From Oscillospiraceae bacterium (GTDB lineage: Bacteria > Bacillota > Clostridia > Oscillospirales > Oscillospiraceae): DNA of 10,584 nucleotides. This document shows, in pieces, positions 1 to 6,603 of this stretch (positions are counted from its first letter, which is position 1; every line of letters starts with the position of its first letter). Below the pieces are notes generated by a model, which did not search any database, had not been told where the DNA came from, and was given only the letters and a program-made list of their open reading frames with translations. The stretch covers positions 1 to 10,584 of the forward strand of contig JAFQSI010000003.1 of NCBI GenBank assembly GCA_017409645.1, in the 5' to 3' direction. A program made the translations under genes and the position numbers.

Positions 1-157
1 CTTCGTCATCGCCCACCGCCTGAGTACCATCATGAATTCCGACTGCATCATGGTCCTCGACCACGGCCGCATCATCGAGCGCGGCACCCACGACGAGCTG
101 ATCGAAAAGAAGGGCACCTACTACCAGCTCTACACCGGCGCGTTCGAACTGGAATAA
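1..157 (+). CDS. ABC exporter ATP-binding/permease protein, C-terminal end (partial)
   Basis: This is the last 51 codons of a gene that begins left of the window. The reading frame starts at base 2 and ends at TAA 155-157. The peptide begins FVIAHRLSTI, the H-loop (switch histidine) motif of ABC ATPases. It continues with the usual D-hydrophobic stretch (IMVLDHGRIIERGTHDELI) and the YYQLY tail typical of the nucleotide-binding domain at the C-terminus of exporter-type half-transporters (MdlB/LmrA/MsbA-like). In that family the domain hydrolyses ATP at the cytoplasmic face of the membrane to export lipids, drugs or peptides. The substrate cannot be told from this fragment, and the Walker A and signature motifs lie outside the window. 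Many such genes come as tandem heterodimeric pairs; a strong terminator just downstream makes this the last gene of its unit. Confidence 0.93.
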   Translation, partial: FVIAHRLSTIMNSDCIMVLDHGRIIERGTHDELIEKKGTYYQLYTGAFELE

Positions 158-208
158 GCTCTCTTCCGAAAAAATCGCAGGGAACGGCCTGCATCCCATG
201 CAGCAAGG

Positions 209-241
209 AAGCCCGCGGCACACGCCGCGGGCTTTTATTTT
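209..241 (+). terminator. Rho-independent terminator after the ABC exporter gene
   Basis: A perfect 9-bp GC stem, GCCCGCGGC (211-219) with GCCGCGGGC (224-232), closes on the loop ACAC. It is extended by an A-T pair on each side and followed by TTTTATTTT. A smaller hairpin, CTGCAT-CCC-ATGCAG (189-203), lies just before it in the 3' untranslated region. The structure is placed to end transcription of the upstream ABC gene and insulates it from the promoter at 271. Confidence 0.93.
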
Positions 242-270
242 CTTAATATCTTAATTCAATAATGTTTATC

Positions 271-299
271 TTGACTTTCATTTTATTTAAGTATATACT
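271..299 (+). promoter_or_regulatory. Sigma-A promoter of the DUF2089/membrane-protein unit
   Basis: The -35 box TTGACT (271-276) and -10 box TATACT (294-299) are separated by exactly 17 bases, in a markedly AT-rich gap. Transcription would begin near 305-307, giving a short leader of about 28 bases. A perfect 10-bp palindrome, AGTATATACT (290-299), coincides with the -10 box and could be a repressor site; that part is inference. Confidence 0.85.
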
Positions 300-334
300 A
301 TAGACACAAACCAAAAGCGAAAGGAGATGCGCCC

Positions 335-625
335 ATGAAGGATATCCCGTTGTGGATCACGGAGCTGGAGGCTGATGAGCTGAAATTCATCCGCAATTTC
401 GTTCTGGCGTCGGGCTCGCTGAAGGAGATGGCCCAAAGCTACGGTGTCAGCTACCCCACCGTCCGTTCCCGGCTCAACAACGTGATCGAGAAGATCAAGG
501 TAAGCGAAGAAAACAAGGAGGATCCCTACGAGAAGCTCATCAAACGTCTGGCCATCGAGGGCAGGGTGGACTTTGAGGCCGCCACGCTGCTGATCCAGGA
601 ATACCGCGCCAAGAAGGAGGATTGA
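335..625 (+). CDS. Short DUF2089-type helix-turn-helix protein
   Basis: This is a 96-residue protein with an ATG start 8 bases after AAGGAG (321-326). It opens with an acidic helix-rich stretch (LPLWITELEADELKFI-like, residues about 4-22), then a motif I recognise from the DUF2089 family, LASGSLKEMAQSYGVSYPTV (residues 24-43). This reads as a sigma-region-4/MarR-like helix-turn-helix with SYPTVRSRL as the likely recognition helix. Longer DUF2089 members carry an N-terminal zinc ribbon with CxxC pairs. This protein has no cysteine, so it belongs to the ribbon-less short form. The C-terminal third (about 60-96) is charged and probably helical. Family function is not established; DNA binding is inferred from the fold. 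It is the first gene of a two-gene unit and could act on its own promoter, which carries a palindrome over the -10 box. Confidence 0.85.
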   Translation: MKDIPLWITELEADELKFIRNFVLASGSLKEMAQSYGVSYPTVRSRLNNVIEKIKVSEENKEDPYEKLIKRLAIEGRVDFEAATLLIQEYRAKKED

Positions 626-627
626 CC

Positions 628-954
628 ATGAACGATTACATTCTCTACATTTTTGCGCCGGTCATCATCGGCGCTGCCGCCATGGCGCTGCAATTTCAGT
701 ACATGCACACCACCGAGCGCAGGCGGCGGGCCTGGAGCCTGGGCGGGATCGCGGTTCTTTGGATCCCCGCGGTCCTGATCGTGGCCCGGTACCTCTGCTC
801 CTACGCGCGGACCGTGGAGGAGTGCTTCCTGCTCTGGACGGCCGCCTTTGTTATCAGCTGCATTGCAGCGGCGATCCAGTTTTCCATTATGCTCCTGACC
901 CGGAGCAGGCGCGATCTGAGCGGCGTGGACAAGATGAAGCTCAAGGATCTGTAA
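628..954 (+). CDS. Small three-helix membrane protein of unknown function
   Basis: This is a 108-residue protein. I chose ATG 628 over the in-frame TTG at 622 because AAGGAGG (614-620) lies 7 bases before the ATG but only 1 base before the TTG. The ATG is two bases after the stop of the DUF2089 gene, so the two are almost certainly co-transcribed and probably translationally linked. Three hydrophobic segments are visible at about residues 4-22, 36-56 and 67-90. A basic loop (ERRRRAW, 30-36) follows the first helix and a basic tail (TRSRRDLSGVDKMKLKDL) follows the third. By the positive-inside rule, the first loop and the C-terminus would be cytoplasmic only if one segment does not span, so the topology is uncertain. 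I do not recognise the family. The pairing with a DNA-binding-type protein suggests a membrane partner or target of that regulator, which is inference. Confidence 0.82.
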   Translation: MNDYILYIFAPVIIGAAAMALQFQYMHTTERRRRAWSLGGIAVLWIPAVLIVARYLCSYARTVEECFLLWTAAFVISCIAAAIQFSIMLLTRSRRDLSGVDKMKLKDL

Positions 955-961
955 CCCCATG

Positions 962-1001
962 ATCAAAGGCCCACGGCAGACGCCGCGGGCCTTGATTTTT
1001 T
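962..1001 (+). terminator. Terminator between convergent genes
   Basis: The left arm 962-977 and right arm 982-996 form a long stem (core GGCCC.CGGC with GCCG.GGGCC), with one bulged A and one A-C mismatch in the + transcript, followed by six Ts (996-1001). The last two Ts are also the first two bases of the stop codon complement of the - strand lipoprotein gene. Read from the - strand the A-C mismatch becomes a G-U pair, so the hairpin is slightly better in that transcript, but no clear U-run follows there. It is a good terminator for the + unit and a possible 3' stabiliser or weak terminator for the - operon. Confidence 0.8.
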
Positions 1002-2562
1002 ATTCCTCGTTGGGCACCACGATCCGGGCCGTCTCCATGGATCTTCCCATGGAGTAGTAGAATACATTGTCCCGGCTGGGGTCCATGCCGGTTCCCACGC
1101 CCCGGTCGGCGTAGACCGCATGGGACCGGAACAAAATGGGGATCAGCTGGCCGTTTCGCAGGATCATCTGATGCAGATCATAGTAGTTGCCGCTGTTCTC
1201 CAGAGCCTCCCGGCACATTTCCAGGCAGGTGGCATTTTCCATGCCGCCCCAGCTCAGGGCTCCCCCATCCCGGAAAAATTCCGTCAGATCCATATTGGGC
1301 GACAGCTTGGTCTGACCCAGATACAGGTCGAAGGTGCCGTCCCGGAGGACCGCCCGGTAGTCGGTGTAATTGCACTCCAGCAGCTCCACGGTCAGGCCAC
1401 ATTCGGTCAGCATCTGCGCCACCTGACGGGCAGCCCGGAGCCGGACGGAATCGTCCTTGTTCACCAGCAGCTTCACGGCCTTGCCCTCCATGCCGGCCTC
1501 TGCCAGGGCCTGGCGGAACATCGCCGGATCATAGGTGATCTGCCGGGCCAGGGTCTGGTCATAGAACGGCGCGCTGGGCGACGCAGGCAGGGTTGTGGGC
1601 GCGCCGAAGCCGTTGTAGCAGTCCGCCAGCAGCCCGGAGCGGTCGATGGCGTAGCTCAGGGCCACCCGGACCTGGGACTGGGAAAAGGCCCTGCTTTCCA
1701 TGTTGCAGCCCAGATACAGGAAGATGCCCGTCTCCGCATCCCACAGCTCGTAATCGCAGCGGTAGGCGGCATAGCTGGCAGAGCCGGGGTCCGCGGTGGA
1801 AACGCCCACATCGCCGAATTCGAACTCATCCCGGATCTGAGTGGGATCCTCACCCGCCAGCAGCGGGATGGTCTGGGCGGTCATGGGCACGCTGACATCG
1901 GTCCACCAATTGTCCCGGCGGGTCAGCTGCAGACCCTCCGCCGTGTCCTCCAGGATGTACGGACCGGTGCCCTGGGGCATGGCCGTCTCCTCCTGGCCGT
2001 ACTTGACGATGGGGATATCCAGCAGCAGGGGCAGATTCTCCATGGGAATCTCCGTTGTGATCTGCACCCGGTTTCCCTCGATCTCGGAGATCTTGTCGAT
2101 ATGCCGGAATCGGCCCTCGTAGTAGTCCGAATCCTCCGCCTCCTTCAGGCTCGCCACCACATCCACGGCATTCAGCTCCGTCCCGTCGGGGAAGGTGGCC
2201 TGCGCCAGGGTGAAAACATAGGTCTGCAGATCCTCGGTGACGGTAAAGCTCTTGCACAGCTGGGGCTCGACGTTGTATTCGCTGTCCGTAGTGAACAGGC
2301 TCTGGTAGAGGAGGCTGAAGAGCATCCGGTTGTTGATGTTCAGGCAGTCGTAGGGGTTGAAGCCCTCCTCCGGGAAATAGGCCAGGGTAAAATTGGCCTC
2401 GGAGGTGTGCAGACCGCCGGGAGCCGTGACTCCAGGCTCTGTGGGCGCTTCGCTGGGCCGGGTCACATCGGCCAGACCGTCGCCGGTGGGCACATAGGCC
2501 CGCCGGGAGCCGCAGCCGGTCAGCAGCAGCACCAACGCCAGGAGCATTGCGGTTTTTCTCAT
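1000..2562 (-). CDS. ABC transporter solute-binding lipoprotein, family 5 (peptide/nickel type)
   Basis: This is a 520-residue extracytoplasmic binding protein. The N-terminus is a lipoprotein signal peptide: MRK, a leucine-rich core, then the lipobox LTGC with the lipidated cysteine at residue 17. A Pro/Thr-rich flexible linker follows to about residue 55. Family-5 hallmarks are visible: an N-terminal stretch ending ..SLLYQSLFTTDSEY (about 82-96), the GTGPY motif (198-202), and VRVALSYAIDRSGLL (298-312) before YNGFGAPTTLPASP. Length is normal for the SBP_bac_5 family, which delivers oligopeptides, dipeptides, nickel or similar ligands to an inner-membrane permease. ATG 2562 has GGGAGG 9-10 bases upstream and overlaps the pgeF stop as ATGA, indicating translational coupling. 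No permease or ATPase genes follow; the gene is the last in its operon, so it is an orphan binding protein here. The ligand cannot be predicted. Confidence 0.93.
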   Translation of the reverse strand: MRKTAMLLALVLLLTGCGSRRAYVPTGDGLADVTRPSEAPTEPGVTAPGGLHTSEANFTLAYFPEEGFNPYDCLNINNRMLFSLLYQSLFTTDSEYNVEPQLCKSFTVTEDLQTYVFTLAQATFPDGTELNAVDVVASLKEAEDSDYYEGRFRHIDKISEIEGNRVQITTEIPMENLPLLLDIPIVKYGQEETAMPQGTGPYILEDTAEGLQLTRRDNWWTDVSVPMTAQTIPLLAGEDPTQIRDEFEFGDVGVSTADPGSASYAAYRCDYELWDAETGIFLYLGCNMESRAFSQSQVRVALSYAIDRSGLLADCYNGFGAPTTLPASPSAPFYDQTLARQITYDPAMFRQALAEAGMEGKAVKLLVNKDDSVRLRAARQVAQMLTECGLTVELLECNYTDYRAVLRDGTFDLYLGQTKLSPNMDLTEFFRDGGALSWGGMENATCLEMCREALENSGNYYDLHQMILRNGQLIPILFRSHAVYADRGVGTGMDPSRDNVFYYSMGRSMETARIVVPNEE

Positions 2563-3365
2563 TTGGTGTTTCCTCCCTCGCAGACGATGATGGCGGCCAG
2601 GCTCCCCCGCTCATTGCCCACCCGCCGGTGGGACCAGAACCGGTCCGGCTGACAGGCAGTACATTCCGTGCTGATCTCGATCTCCCGGACGCCGCAGCGG
2701 CGCAGCAGCGCGGCGTTGACACCCTTCAGATCCACCCGGAATTTTTCCCCGTCGGAGACGATGTATTGCTCTGCCTCCGTGCCCAGCACCGCCCGGACGG
2801 CCTCCGGAACATCGGCGTCCGTCTCAAAGCAGCACTGCGCGATATTGGGTCCGATGGCGGCGCGGATATCCTCCGGCCGGGAGCCGAAGCTTTCCGCCAT
2901 GGCCCGGACCGCGTTTCCGGCGATGTCCGCCACGGTCCCCCGCCACCCGGCGTGGACCGCGCCCACGGCCCCGGTGACGGGATCGTGGAGCAAAATGGGG
3001 GTGCAGTCGGCGCTGAAGGCCGCCAGAGCAACGCCCGGGGTGTTCGTCACCAGCGCGTCGCACTCGGGGATCACATCCCGCTCCAGGCCCTCGCCGCAGT
3101 TGGAGCCATCCACCACCCGGACGATGTTGGTGTGGGTCTGCCGGGTGAAGACCAGAGCATGGACATCGAACCCGATGGCCTCGCCCAGGATCTCATAATT
3201 CCGGACAACGTTCTCCGGCTCGTCCCCCCGGTGGATCCCCAGATTCAGACTCGCCAGATATCCCTCGCTCACCCCGCCGAACCGGGTGGTAAAGCAGTGG
3301 GGAACCGCAATTCCCTCTGCGGTCAAGTATTCCAGTTTTCCAACTTTATTCGTAATTACAGACAT
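2559..3365 (-). CDS. pgeF: PgeF/YfiH-type multicopper-oxidase-like (laccase domain) protein
   Basis: This is a 268-residue cytosolic protein of the YfiH/PgeF/LACC1 family, of full family length. The family motifs are present: TTRFGGVSEG (26-35), QTHTNIV with His78, SADCTPILL with Cys121, and VHAGWRGT with His138. The His-Cys-His triad is the known metal-binding active site. Family members have been shown to correct peptidoglycan precursors carrying L-Ser in place of L-Ala (E. coli) and to have purine nucleoside phosphorylase and adenosine deaminase activity (bacterial and human homologues). Which applies here cannot be told from sequence. The gene lies 32 bases after secA and overlaps the lipoprotein gene by ATGA, so it is in an operon. 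The chosen ATG has no clear Shine-Dalgarno sequence: the spacer before it is a run of GAATTGA-like repeats. Translation may be weak or depend on readthrough from secA. Confidence 0.93.
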   Translation of the reverse strand: MSVITNKVGKLEYLTAEGIAVPHCFTTRFGGVSEGYLASLNLGIHRGDEPENVVRNYEILGEAIGFDVHALVFTRQTHTNIVRVVDGSNCGEGLERDVIPECDALVTNTPGVALAAFSADCTPILLHDPVTGAVGAVHAGWRGTVADIAGNAVRAMAESFGSRPEDIRAAIGPNIAQCCFETDADVPEAVRAVLGTEAEQYIVSDGEKFRVDLKGVNAALLRRCGVREIEISTECTACQPDRFWSHRRVGNERGSLAAIIVCEGGNTK

Positions 3366-3397
3366 AAATTTTCAATTCTTAATTATCAATTCTCAAT
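3366..3397 (-). repeat. Short AT-rich GAATTGA repeats in the secA-pgeF gap
   Basis: The whole 32-base gap is built from near-repeats. Read on the - strand it runs AATTGA, GAATTGA, TAATTA, AGAATTGA, AAATTT. No ribosome site is visible, although this is the upstream region of pgeF. Such AT-rich mini-repeats contrast strongly with the G+C-rich genes on both sides. They may be a small slippage-prone or inserted tract, or simply an unstructured leader that keeps the pgeF start accessible. Confidence 0.6.
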
Positions 3398-6160
3398 TTA
3401 TTCCTGTCCCTGGCGACCGGCGTTCTTGTCCTTCTGCATGCAGCACTTCTTATATTTTTTACCGCTTCCGCAGGGGCAGGGATCGTTGGGGCCGACCTTT
3501 TTCTCGGTGCGGCGGACGGGCTGCTTCTTGACGATGGAATCGCCGGAGCCCACGGCCTGGACCTCCTTGGCCACCTTCTGGCGCTTGACCTCCTGACGGG
3601 GAGCCAGCCGGAACAGGAACATCTTCCGGACCGTCTCCTCCCGGATGGCGTTGACGGTGGCTTCGAACATCTCGTAGCCCTGCTGCTTGTACTCCACGAC
3701 GGGATCGTGCTGGCCGTAGGAGCGCAGGTGGATGCCCTGCTTCAGATCGTCCATGGCGTCGATCAGATCCATCCAGTATTCGTCGACCACCCGCAATGTG
3801 ACGACGCGCTCCACCTCCCGCATGATGTTCTCACCGTAGGCGGCCTCCTTGGCATCGTAGGTCTTCACGGCCTCGGCGGTCAGCAGCTCCTGCAGATCTG
3901 CGGTGCGCAGCTCCTCGTCGGTCAGCTGCACCGTGCCTTTGGGGAAGTAGATGCCCTCGAAATGGCTCAGCAGGGACTGCAGCTGCTCCTGATTCTCGAT
4001 GCCGCCCTGTTCCGCGGAGACGTCTGCGATGTGGCCCGCCACGACCTTGGCGAGGTTGTTCATCATCGTCTCCCGGAGGTTCTCGCCCTCCAGGACCTTC
4101 TGGCGCTGGCCGTAGATGACCTCGCGCTGGGTGTTCATGACGTTGTCGTACTCCAGAACATTCTTTCTGGAACGGAAATTCCGGGATTCGACGCTCTTTT
4201 GGGCGTTCTCCACGGCGCCGGAGAGGATCTTCTGGTCGATGGGGGTGTCCTCATCCAGACCCAGGGTGTCCATCATGGCCATGATCCGCTCGGAGGAGAA
4301 CAGGCGCATCAGGTCGTCCTGCATGCTCAGGTAGAAGCGGCTCTCGCCGGGATCGCCCTGACGGCCCGCACGGCCCCGGAGCTGGTTGTCGATACGGCGG
4401 GACTCGTGGCGCTCGGTGCCGATGATGAACAGGCCGCCCGCGGCCCGGACCTTGTCAGCGTAGACGGAGATCTCGGCGCGGAACCGGTTCAGCAGCTCCT
4501 CGTACTTGGCCCGGACCGCCAGGATCTCGGGGTCGGAAGTCTCGGAATAGGCGTTGGCCTCCCGGATCAGCTCCTCGGGGTACTCGAGCTTGCGCAGCTC
4601 GTTGAGGGCCATGTATTCGGCGTTGCCGCCGAGCATGATATCCGTACCACGGCCTGCCATGTTGGTGGCGATGGTGACGGCGCCGTGCCAGCCGGCCTGG
4701 GCCACGATCTGGGCCTCGAGGTCATGGAACTTGGCGTTCAGCACATTGTGCTTGATGCCCTCCTTCTTCAGCATTTTGGAGAGCAGCTCGGACTTTTCGA
4801 TGGAGGCGGTACCCACCAGAACGGGCTGGCCCTTCTCGTGGCACTCCTTGACCTGACGGATGATGGCCCGGTATTTGCCCGCCTCGGTCTTGTAGACGGC
4901 GTCGGGGTTGTCCTTACGGATGACGGGACGGTTGGTGGGGATCTCCACCACATCCAGCCGGTAGATGGTGGAGAATTCCTCCTCCTCGGTCAGGGCGGTG
5001 CCGGTCATGCCGGAGAGCTTGCCGTAGAGCCGGAAGAAATTCTGGAAGGTGATGGTGGCAAGGGTCTTGCTCTCGCCCTCGACGTTGACGCCCTCCTTGG
5101 CCTCGATGGCCTGGTGCAGGCCCTCGTTGTACCGGCGGCCGTACATCAGTCGGCCGGTGAACTCGTCGACGATGATGATCTTGCCTTCCTTGATGACGTA
5201 GTCGATGTCCTTCTTCATCAGGCCCCGGGCCTTCATGGCCTGGTTGATGTGATGGTTGATGGTGGTGTTCTCCATGTCGGCCAGATTCTCAATGCCGAAG
5301 TACTTCTCGGCCTTGGCGATGCCCCGGGCGGTCAGGGAGACGGTCCGGGCCTTCTCGTCGACGATGTAGTCGCAGTCGTAGTCGTCCTGGACCTCCTTGT
5401 CCTCGGTCTTGGCGAAGACCTTCCGCTTCATGCCGGAGACGAGGAAATCGGCCATCTCATAGAGCTTGGAGCTTTCCTCGCCCTTGCCGGAGATGATCAG
5501 GGGGGTCCGGGCCTCGTCGATCAGGATGGAGTCCACCTCGTCAACGATGGCGAAGTTGTGGCCCCGCTGGACCATCTCGGTCTTGTAAAGGGCCATGTTG
5601 TCGCGCAGATAGTCAAAGCCCAGCTCGTTGTTGGTGCAATACGTAATGTCGGCGGCGTAGGCCTGGCGGCGCTCGGGATTAGTCATGCCGGGGACCACCA
5701 GTCCCACGGTCAGGCCCATGTAGCGGTAGACCTTGCCCATCCATTCCGAGTCACGGGTGGCCAGATAGTCGTTGACGGTGACCACATGGACGCCGCGGCC
5801 CGTCAGGGCGTTCAGATAGCAGGGCAGGATGGCGACCAGGGTCTTGCCCTCGCCGGTCTTCATCTCCGCGATGCGGCCCTGATGCAGTACGATGCCGCCA
5901 ATGATCTGCACGGGATAGGGCTTCATGCCCAGCACCCGCCAGGCAGCCTCCCGGACGGCAGCAAAGGCCTCGGGCAGGATGTCATCCAGGCTTTCGCCCT
6001 TTGCAAGCCGCTCCTTGAATTCGGCGGTCTTGCCCTTCAATGCTTCTTCGCTCAGGGCACCATACTCGTTCTCCAGCGCCAGCACCCTGTTGACGATGGG
6101 CTGCAGCTTCTTGACCTCCCGCTGGGACCGGGTGCCGAAAATTTTGTCGAATAAACCCAT
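3398..6160 (-). CDS. secA: Preprotein translocase ATPase SecA
   Basis: This is a 920-residue SecA, the cytosolic motor that pushes unfolded preproteins through SecYEG using ATP. The start is ATG 6160 (MGLFDKIFG, a typical SecA N-terminus), with AAAGGAG (6169-6175) 8 bases upstream; the open frame continues 65 codons further but that part is non-coding. Visible in order: Q85 and PVQIIGG (83-89), Walker A MKTGEGKT (100-107), TVNDYLATRD (128-137), Walker B VDEVDSILIDEARTPL (206-221), the second nucleotide-binding fold with ATNMAGRGTDIMLGGN, and GRAGRQGDPGESRFYLS. The extreme C-terminus is the zinc and SecB/ribosome-binding tail, PCPCGSGKKYKKCC, with Cys895, Cys897, Cys906 and Cys907. The linker before this tail is Lys/Arg-rich. 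The length is somewhat longer than the Bacillus protein (about 840), as is common in clostridia. It heads the probable secA-pgeF-lipoprotein operon. Confidence 0.98.
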   Translation of the reverse strand: MGLFDKIFGTRSQREVKKLQPIVNRVLALENEYGALSEEALKGKTAEFKERLAKGESLDDILPEAFAAVREAAWRVLGMKPYPVQIIGGIVLHQGRIAEMKTGEGKTLVAILPCYLNALTGRGVHVVTVNDYLATRDSEWMGKVYRYMGLTVGLVVPGMTNPERRQAYAADITYCTNNELGFDYLRDNMALYKTEMVQRGHNFAIVDEVDSILIDEARTPLIISGKGEESSKLYEMADFLVSGMKRKVFAKTEDKEVQDDYDCDYIVDEKARTVSLTARGIAKAEKYFGIENLADMENTTINHHINQAMKARGLMKKDIDYVIKEGKIIIVDEFTGRLMYGRRYNEGLHQAIEAKEGVNVEGESKTLATITFQNFFRLYGKLSGMTGTALTEEEEFSTIYRLDVVEIPTNRPVIRKDNPDAVYKTEAGKYRAIIRQVKECHEKGQPVLVGTASIEKSELLSKMLKKEGIKHNVLNAKFHDLEAQIVAQAGWHGAVTIATNMAGRGTDIMLGGNAEYMALNELRKLEYPEELIREANAYSETSDPEILAVRAKYEELLNRFRAEISVYADKVRAAGGLFIIGTERHESRRIDNQLRGRAGRQGDPGESRFYLSMQDDLMRLFSSERIMAMMDTLGLDEDTPIDQKILSGAVENAQKSVESRNFRSRKNVLEYDNVMNTQREVIYGQRQKVLEGENLRETMMNNLAKVVAGHIADVSAEQGGIENQEQLQSLLSHFEGIYFPKGTVQLTDEELRTADLQELLTAEAVKTYDAKEAAYGENIMREVERVVTLRVVDEYWMDLIDAMDDLKQGIHLRSYGQHDPVVEYKQQGYEMFEATVNAIREETVRKMFLFRLAPRQEVKRQKVAKEVQAVGSGDSIVKKQPVRRTEKKVGPNDPCPCGSGKKYKKCCMQKDKNAGRQGQE

Positions 6161-6218
6161 AAAAATAACTCCTTTGGTAGTTTTGTCCCGAAATGGACAT
6201 AGAGAACCATTGTCGTTC

Positions 6219-6229
6219 ATTATAGCACA
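6219..6229 (-). promoter_or_regulatory. Extended -10 promoter of the secA operon
   Basis: On the - strand the sequence TGTGCTATAAT fits the extended -10 consensus (TRTGnTATAAT) perfectly. No good -35 box lies 16-18 bases upstream (TATTCT at 17), which is typical of extended -10 promoters. Transcription would start near 6212, giving a leader of about 50 bases. The leader contains a weak hairpin, TGTCC/GGACA (6184-6188 with 6195-6199), before the secA ribosome site. Confidence 0.8.
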
Positions 6230-6278
6230 GTTACAAGGAAAAGAATAGAAGTTTTTGTGAATTTTCCGATATATTCCC

Positions 6279-6306
6279 TGTAGGGCGGGCGGCACTGCCC
6301 CCGCCG
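6279..6306. repeat. GC-rich hairpin upstream of the secA promoter
   Basis: GGCGGG (6284-6289) pairs with CCCGCC (6300-6305) around a core that can also pair (GGC with GCC). It begins TGTAGGG, the same start as the terminal repeat of the element at 7902-8040. It looks like a single related palindromic unit or the remnant of a longer element. The next 50 bases (6307-6359) show no structure or gene. Confidence 0.55.
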
Positions 6307-6359
6307 ACCAGCCCGGACAATTACCCAGGCCCACACAGAAGGACCAGTCCCCCACTCCA

Positions 6360-6481
6360 TGTCATTGCGAAGCCCGAAGGGCTGTGGCAATCCGTTCTCT
6401 TTCCGTCCCCATAGGGGACGGGCGGTGCTTTGCACCGCTGGGGATGCGGATTGCCACGTCGCTTCGCTCCTCGCAATGACA
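6360..6481. repeat. REP/BIME-like inverted-repeat element, about 122 bp
   Basis: Two 34-bp arms in opposite orientation (6361-6394 and 6447-6480) are identical over the outer 10 bases (GTCATTGCGA) and inner 11 bases (GTGGCAATCCG), and differ in a 13-base core. T6360 and A6481 extend the pairing by one. Each arm is itself a partial palindrome (ATTGC...GCAAT), and the left core AGCCC-GAA-GGGCT is a perfect hairpin. Between the arms lie two more perfect hairpins, CCGTCCCC-ATA-GGGGACGG (6403-6421) and GCGGTGC-TTT-GCACCGC (6422-6438, sharing no stem bases). Arms resembling TCATTGCGA...GGCAATCC are, from memory, a repeat seen in many unrelated bacterial genomes. No target-site duplication and no coding capacity are visible. 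Confidence 0.82.
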
Positions 6482-6503
6482 GCAGAAGAACGGCACATGA
6501 TAC

Positions 6504-6534
6504 AAAAAACGGCCCCGTCCGAGGACAGGGCCGT
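6504..6534 (-). terminator. Rho-independent terminator for the rsmE/small membrane protein unit
   Basis: Read on the - strand, the stem ACGGCCCTGTCC (6534-6523) pairs with GGACGGGGCCGT (6520-6509). It is 12 bp with one G-U wobble and a tiny loop, and is followed by a run of six Ts (6509-6504). It lies about 93 bases past the stop of the - strand gene 6627-7094 and before the repeat element, so it should end transcription arriving from comM, rsmE or the small gene and isolate secA. Confidence 0.9.
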
Positions 6535-6603
6535 TATGTGGTTCTGTGCGATCAAAGCCAGCCGAAGGATCGCAAAAACAACTGACTTGGCGGTGCGGCG
6601 CAA

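Noticed and set aside
1120..2652. + strand open frame of 510 codons opposite the lipoprotein gene
   Set aside because: The opposite strand has a lipoprotein signal, family motifs and a ribosome site. This frame is Gln/Gly/His-rich low-complexity without a ribosome site.
3707..6154. Long + strand open frame of 815 codons opposite secA
   Set aside because: It is antisense to a secA gene with every diagnostic motif. Its product is a Leu/Val/Gly/Asp-rich sequence with no recognisable domain, the usual shadow of a G+C-rich gene.
6161..6355. 65-codon N-terminal extension of secA
   Set aside because: It contains the secA promoter, leader and ribosome site, and SecA proteins begin at MGLFDKIFG, which has AAAGGAG at the right distance.
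6548..6573. Inverted repeat GCGATC ... GATCGC downstream of the small gene
   Set aside because: Six to seven bp with a 14-base loop, and followed by A-rich sequence on the + strand only; too weak to call a terminator or operator.
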